Below are positions 57,721 through 64,000 of a stretch of 64,000 nucleotides of DNA, one piece after another. Each line of letters opens with the position of its first letter. Position 1 is the first letter of the stretch. Origin of the DNA: Larix kaempferi (Eukaryota; Streptophyta; Pinopsida; Pinales; Pinaceae); the NCBI GenBank assembly GCA_027924585.1, contig BSBM01000436.1, positions 11,756,501 to 11,820,500 of the forward strand, in the 5' to 3' direction. A program made the position numbers and the translations under genes. The notes under the pieces were generated by a model that was given only the letters and a program-made list of their open reading frames with translations, ran no database searches and had not been told where the DNA came from.

Positions 57721-58582
57721 ATTATCTAATGCAAGAATCAAAACATCTTTCACACATCACTTGCTGCATTTGCTTCCTGAGTAGTCTCTTGTTGTCCATC
57801 TCCTTTCTTCTTTAGAGATCTACAGTCTATCTTCATATGTCCTTTCTTCTCATAGTTCCATCACCCTATCTTTCCCAATATTCACTTGGATCTGTCCTTC
57901 CTATACTTCGCACGATTACTTGGGCTCTTTTCACTCTCCCTTTGTCTTCCTTGCTCTCTATGTTCAACACATTACTTGATGTCTCACCTATGATTCTCCT
58001 TTGCATTTCCTTGCTACGAAAAACGGCAACAATATCATCAAATTTTAGAGTGTTTGAACTAGAGACAGAGTTACTTATAGCCATGGCCAACCCGTTCCAG
58101 GTTTCTGGAAATGAGCACAAGATTAGAATAGACCTAACCTCATCTTCAATTTTCACTTTTACAGAACTTAGCTGATTAGTAATCGTATTAAATTCATTTA
58201 AATGGTCGGCAATTGACCCACCTTCCGACATATTCATATTAAATAAACGCTTCATTAGAAATACCTTGTTGGAGGTTGATGGTTTTTCATACAGTTTATC
58301 CAATGTATTCATCAGACCCTCCATTGTCTTTTCTTTTTAAATATTCAAAGTCACCGACGAAGCTAGAAATAGTCATATTATTCCTAGTGCCTTTCTGTCA
58401 AGAACCTCCCATTCTTCATCCTTCATAGTCGTCGAATGTTTTGATTTCCCTACCAACGATAGGAATACATCCTTCTGATACAAATAGTCCTCCGTTTGCA
58501 TTTTCCATAATTGGTAGTTTTGGCCATTAAATTTGTCAACCCTACACTTTCCTTCTTCTTCCATTTCTCCCACTCGAACCAA
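57721..58582 (-). pseudogene. gag of element E2
   Basis: The start is VDKFNGQNYQLWKMQTEDYL (58545), then after a stop an open segment of 152 codons (58324-57866) with LMKRLFNMNMSEGGSIADHL, FNTITNQLSSVKVKIEDEVR and LCSFPETWNGLAMAISN. This is a UBN2-type copia gag. A lysine-rich zinc-knuckle region follows at 57850-57780 but is broken. Confidence 0.85.
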
Positions 58583-58624
58583 GAACCCTTCATTCCTACG
58601 AGTTTATGCGCCAAATAGGCCTTT

Positions 58625-58637
58625 GGCTCTGATACCA
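58625..58637 (-). other. Primer-binding site of element E2 (tRNA-iMet)
   Basis: The minus strand reads TGGTATCAGAGCC two bases inside the LTR end at 58640, a perfect match to the standard copia primer site. Confidence 0.85.
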
Positions 58638-58639
58638 AT

Positions 58640-59172
58640 TGTTATAAAATAGGGTCGTAGAACAATAACATAAAATAAGATGCAAAAATAAAACACATAA
58701 ACACAATACAAGAGAGACACCAATATATGTGGTTCACCCAATCTAGACTACGTCCATGGAAAAATTTCCAGCCCTTTTATTATACCATCCATCATATGAA
58801 GCAATACAAACCGCAACACATCTACTACAACTTCCTCCTCACTCTATCACAATCTCTCTTACACAATCATAGATATATTTACAATATTACGATACACAGT
58901 TGTATTACAATGCCTTCCTTTTAAAGAGGGATTACCATGGGAAAATACCATGGGATACCTAATACCATGGGCCCATAAAGCACCCATTATTGACCAAGTC
59001 ATGACTTTGAAATTACAACATTTTACAAGGCAATAAAAATTTCTTTTGGGGGGGATAAGACCCCCTACTAGGATGAGTGTACTATCCACCTGCAGTATAT
59101 ATAAAACTGGGGTACAAACACGGTTGAATAACAAGATCTATGAATTAGTCAAATTAACCTCCACAACCAACA
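58640..59172 (-). repeat. 5' LTR of element E2 (533 bp)
   Basis: Starts TGTTATAAAATAGGG and ends CCACAACCAACA on the plus strand. Colinear with 54346-54843. Confidence 0.85.
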
Positions 59173-62100
59173 ACTCCATAACCTTCTCATTCCTCCCTAT
59201 CTTCAATACGCCTATGTAAGCTACGTTCATACATGTCAACAAAATAAGGGCTTGTTGGTCTAAATATGCATTTATGGCAGTGGTATGCAAAACTATTTTT
59301 CACATTGTTATACCAAGTCAACAATACACCCTTCAATTCATGTATGCAATTACTATGTTTAGCATTCCTCTAGACATCATAGAAAAAAATCTCAATCTTT
59401 GGAGGCATAGTCCAAATAAAAATTCCTTTATACAACATAATAGAGATTCAAATTCTTCATGAAAAGAAAAACTATGGAGTGAGAATGAACCTCATCACAC
59501 ATTTTGACGACTCTATGAATTAAGCATGATCAGTATCATATTCCTTCAATGATAGATAAGAAATTGTATCTCGTACTAACTTTCCCTTAAAGCAATATCA
59601 ATATGTCATCTTGAAAGTCACATATCACATCACACAATAAAGATTTTGCTTCCTCCTCAAAAGGCTAAATTTAGTCTTTTAAGGTCATTGATCCTAATAC
59701 CATGAAGGGAATTACACTTCATTCCTTGCTTAGATGAGCGATTTGCTACTCTTTAAGGTTCTTGCATCATTTTGAAATGATCCTTTAACCTATAGGTGGT
59801 AGGATATAATATCAGCGATAATACGATATCCAGTTAAACAAGATCCCAACAAGAATATTGTATCTAAACCTTTAACTCTTAATTGTCAACCTGGAGATCC
59901 ATCCAAACTTATGAGGGTCCTAAAAAATATATCCAACTGCAAAGGGGAATGAAAGGTTTCTAGTAGAATAAAATCGTAATTTAACCAATGAATAAATCTA
60001 ATCTATAGTTATCACAAAAGCATATGCTAAATAATTCCTAACTATGAGTTGCAAAATCATAAGATTCAATTTCCCTACTTGTCACTTAGTTCTTAATTAA
60101 TACCATGAGAGACAAGCATAGGGTGATTTTGCATTTAGTTGATAACCTTCATTGAAATCCCTCTAGCACTATACCTTCGGATTACTAAATGCAGACATTC
60201 AGAATCCATGAGTTTCATGCAAGTGATTAAACAAGTAGAGGGATTAGCTTAAGCCACGTATTGATAATGAGGTCTTATGTGTAAAAGAAATGACATATTC
60301 AACTTGAAATTCCAATTAATGAAACAAACCTATGATAACTATGTGCATAAATAACTAAAAACAACATTCTAACATAAAATGTAGTAACTTCTACAAAATT
60401 AAGGAAATACATTGCAACTATTCTTTTAAATTGAAAACGATATAAAAGAAAAATCTACTATAATGAAACAAGTTCTTGTAATTCCCTTTGGATAGGACCT
60501 TATCAAAGATAATACAGGAACAAGGGATTAATCAAATATACATAGGATTAATCACTCTTTCCACCAAAATGTAGAAACCGTTAACATTCAGAAAAATATC
60601 TCTAAATTGCCATTGTCAAAGGTAAATGCAATAGCATTATAGTCAAAAGATTGCTAGCCTAAACTGGCTCAAGTCCATAAATCTTAAATACAAAACTTCC
60701 TTAACCTACTTGATTGAAAACTCTAGTCTAACTCAAAAATACATTGTTATGTCATGTGATGTGATGAATGACCGTGCACAATGAATAGTAATGTGCAGTA
60801 ATCCGTAGTGGGAAAAGTATAGTCGCCATGCTAGGATGACACATGTATGCTCAAGGATCTCAACCACAATTTGTTCAACTTTTTCTTCTTCAAAAACCTT
60901 CATAATCCATGATCTCACTGCACCAAGGGTGAACTATTGCACTGAGAGTGTACTACTGCTAACCAAGGACTTAACTATGTAAAACAAGATTGTTATGTTG
61001 ATCAAGGAGTTAACTGTGTAAAACTGGGTTGTTGCACTAATCAAGGAGTTGGTTGCACAAAACTATGTTGTTGCATTGATCAAGGAGTAAACTACACAAA
61101 ACTGGAACTCTCTTTGCTTGGGTCACGATCTCATTATGTTGATTATGATCTCCTCAAAATGTGTCAATTAAACATGTTCTTTAAGAGTCGTTGCTTGCAA
61201 TCAATACATTAGTTTCATATGCAATTTAGTTCTAAAAAAAAATAGTTCATTAGATAAATCAATAATTAAAATCAACATGTAAAATTAACTAAAATGCACA
61301 CTCCATACATCAACTTGAATCCATAGTATCCCTTTTTCTAGATCTAAGTATTTGAAATAATAAGGAAGTGGATGGATTTTCTTAACCAAAAGTGGGAGCG
61401 ATCAATAAGTGTCTTGCCTCATGATTTCCATATTCATGGATATTTGTAGGAATTTCAAAACCCTTAAGATACATATCATTAGTATTGAAACAAAACATGG
61501 TCTAGTTCATCATAGGGAGATTGAGCCATTTCTTCATTTGAGGAGGTCAATTGAAAGTGAAAACTATGATTAAATTCAATTCTTAGAAGAGGTAAACATC
61601 ACCTCTAACTATTCATGACATCCCTAAACCACCTCTAACTCTTAGGAATGGACTGCAGTCAACTTTGGCTGGGTATGGGGAAAATTTGCAATCCTTGTTT
61701 AGGGAGGATAAAACAAGATTAAATAGAGGTAACTCTTATTCTAATTCATAAGGGAAAGAGTGGCCACACTCCAAAAAGCATATAAAAAACCTAAAAAAGG
61801 ACCCTATTACACAAGCAATATCTCTCAAATGGAAACCTGGTTATTTGATATTTTCGCAAGTATTTTCATAGGTTTGTTTCGATCCTATACACCATAATTA
61901 ATTACTACCCAGTTTGTATATTGAGAGATGTAGATCAATATTTATAGGGTTTTTTTCCCAATCCTACAATGCTCAAAATTCAAGAATATTTCCCTTTCTA
62001 AATCTACAGGAGTCCACTTCAACCCACTTATTAGGGATGCATAAGGTGAGGCTTAATCATATATAAATGAATTTCAATTAAATCTTTGAGACTTGACAAG

Positions 62101-62341
62101 ATTCAAATACTAAAAATTAAAAATTAAAACATAGGTTGAGGGAAACAAGGTGCATCCATAGGAAAAGCTTTAATTTTTCTCCCCTTAACTAGGGATACTT
62201 ACTATCCACCTAATACAGAGTTTCATATCATTCATAGCACCCATTTGTCAATTATAATTGGACAATGAAACATTTCCCCTACTCAATTCTTTTTTCAAAC
62301 AATTGTCATGCAAGAAATTAAAATACTTTGCCATACATGTT
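59173..62341. other. AT-rich stretch without gene
   Basis: Only short frames without motifs. The one clear structure is the minisatellite at 60930-61110. Confidence 0.5.
60930..61110. repeat. Minisatellite, about 48-bp unit
   Basis: Four imperfect copies containing TTGCACTGATCAAGGAGT and AACT.TGTAAAACT. Confidence 0.7.
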
Positions 62342-63000
62342 TTGCATGTTAAATTTTCTGAATTTACTTCAATATGATCTAGGATCTTAACTGAGAGAAC
62401 AACATGTACAGCATATCTACAGCATATTAATCATGGAGACAATAATGCAAGCACACAAGAGACACAAATATTTACTTGGGGAAAACCATAAAGGTGAAAA
62501 ACCCCAATAACTTCCTCAGAGATAGATAGAGCAATGATACAACCAACCAAGAGAGATAGCCATAACCTAGCAGCAGATTCTCCTCCTCCATAAGTGCGCC
62601 ACTCCTCCTTGAGTGCATGTGTGAGAAGTGAGTGAGTAAATAGAGTGCCTCCCGCACTCTATTTATACTTGACTTGACTTGCCTTTTTACCTAACTCATG
62701 TAGGCTCGAACTTAACCACATAACATAATGCTGAGTGGGCCGACCCCCAATAGGGTGGTCTAATAACCCTTCGACCCACATGGCCGACCCCCAATAGGGT
62801 GGTCTAATAACCCTTTGACCCACATGACTTATACAGGGCCGACCCCAACAAGGTGGTCTAATAACCCATCAAGTATAAGTTACGACACTTACAATATAAA
62901 TGACGACACTTCCGTATAGAGGAATAATAACATCTCTATAGGAATACAATATACATATATGTGAAATACATTCCGAAGTTACATATACATCAACATTGCA
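62342..63000 (-). repeat. Solo LTR of E1 family with target duplication TTGCA
   Basis: The repeat spans 62347-62995 (649 bp) in reverse orientation to E1 and ends CCGAAGTTACATATACATCAACA. TTGCA flanks it on both sides (62342-62346, 62996-63000). It carries three copies of the GGCCGACCCC..AATAGGGTGGTC block, where E1 LTRs have two, and a reverse TATA box at 62660-62667. Confidence 0.85.
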
Positions 63001-64000
63001 CGTGACATAGTCAAGCAAGGAAGTCATAATCTATCATAAATTTGCATTCTATTACACCTCAAAGTGTCTGAATAATTACTTCTAGATGTACTAGAGTGAG
63101 TTTTTGTTTTGGAAAAGGACATGTTTTGGGGACTATATTGTGTATAGTGCTGATTTTGGGACTAAATACCCCTGATCAGGTCATGGTGGGTACCCCTAAT
63201 TTCCACCTCAAGGAGGTGTTGGCCTTGTGGCTCTGTTGACTACCCTTTGCGTGAGTGTCTGGTGCCCTTGAGGAAAATTATTGGGACACATGACCACACT
63301 CATATTTTCTTGAGGTGATTGCACATGTCTAGGTTGTCATACCCAATTTAGCACACCTCCTTTTTCCCACTTGGACCTATTGTTTTGATACAAAGCCCTT
63401 ACTCATGGTCTCCATACCCATGACATCATTCCTTAAAGAAGAAACCTACATTGTTAACAAGGAGGGTGTTGAGGTACAACCATCTATTGGGGTTAGTTGG
63501 GGCATGACACCCTCCTTTTGGCTCACCTTGTCCTTGGTGGAGCCTAGTTGTACATTTTTATTCTTATTTTATGTCATTGCATGGTTTATTCCCCAGCTTG
63601 TAGGTGCACTAACCTCAAATTTTATAATTGGTCATTAAATTTGTAGGCTCGAATTTGTAAAAGGTTGAGGGTTGTCTCATATAAATAAAAAAACCTCACC
63701 TCATTTATAAATCATGGACAAGGGTTCACCTATGAGATCTTTTCTTTTTCTCTTGGTTTATTAGAGTTATTTAGCAAGATTGCACCTCTCTCTTGGATGT
63801 GTTTTTTCTTGTTTGAAGGATGAATGGAAGGATTTATAGGGTTTTGATTGTCACATGCTAAGTTGATGCTAAAATGGTTTTACAAACTCGAGCTCAAGAG
63901 GAATCTAAGGATAAACCTTGATTTCTATTTGATAAATATTGGTAAGATATTATTTCCTAACCCTAGTTCAAAATTGATGTTGAAGTCTTTTGGACTCAAT
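63001..64000. other. Right-edge stretch, nothing identified
   Basis: A frame of 77 codons (63405-63638) has hydrophobic text but no known motif. TGTCATACCC at 63337 and GGGGCATGACA ending at 63511 look like LTR termini, but lack matching target duplications. Confidence 0.4.

Larger units (their letters stand above)
54346..59172 (-). mobile_element. Element E2: near full-length Ty1/copia element, decayed
   Basis: On the minus strand the order is LTR (59172-58640), tRNA-iMet primer site, gag, protease, integrase, RT, RNase H, purine tract and LTR (54843 to about 54346). All copia domains are recognisable in order, but each is broken by stops. The left LTR lacks its first few bases relative to the right one. 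No target duplication could be matched, because the left outer end is degenerate. Confidence 0.85.

Noticed and set aside
63337-63511. Short LTR-like unit TGTCATACCC...GGGGCATGACA
   Set aside because: Only about 175 bp, flanking bases do not match, no internal features.

Overview
The window looks like nuclear DNA of a seed plant with a large, repeat-packed genome. A gymnosperm (conifer) is my best guess, from the low GC content, the old and heavily mutated Ty3/gypsy and Ty1/copia families, the very long LTRs and the absence of any recognisable host gene in 64 kb. I cannot name the species. Almost everything that can be identified is a transposable element, most of them nested in one another, and nearly all reading frames are broken.

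Layout. 1-6017: a Ty3/gypsy element on the minus strand (element B: gag, leader, tRNA-Arg primer site, LTR) that runs off the left edge and carries a 2.0-kb solo LTR (1826-3852). 6018-14633: a decayed Helitron on the minus strand (RPA70-like gene, then a Rep/HUH gene). It is interrupted by a non-autonomous copia element (element C, 6873-10173, target duplication GGATG) and cut at its ends by element B and element G1. 14634-24138: a gypsy element on the minus strand (G1) with an extra 5' ORF, gag, protease, a second gag-like domain, RT, RNase H and integrase. 24139-24993: flanking DNA with a SINE. 24994-34427: a large gypsy derivative on the plus strand (G2) that has lost capsid, RT and integrase but keeps zinc knuckles and protease. 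Its 3' region holds an array of about twenty 52-bp-spaced hairpins, and its 5' LTR contains a 574-bp foldback element. 34428-35926: a second copy of the 1.5 kb that precedes G2. 35834-37161: a polyadenylated retroposed sequence with 16-bp target duplications. 38004-39600: LTR and 3' remnant of another gypsy element (H). 41331-43650: a broken LINE ending in a TA microsatellite. 44923-52634: a copia element on the plus strand (E1, target duplication ATGGG) with protease and integrase deleted, a nested solo LTR and a tandem-repeat 3' region. 54346-59172: a near full-length copia element on the minus strand (E2). 62347-62995: a solo LTR of the E1 family. The remaining stretches are AT-rich or weakly repetitive and show no gene.

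The strongest signals are these. (1) A hairpin array in G2 whose stems stay paired although their sequences differ (30722-32195). (2) A small copia element whose gag frame runs, past a single amber codon, into an unrecognised 228-residue domain that sits where pol should be. (3) The 1.5-kb direct repeats that flank G2, together with its mismatched target sites, which point to unequal exchange between two G2 insertions. None of the genes can be assigned a host function. All calls rest on reading motifs and repeat boundaries by eye.
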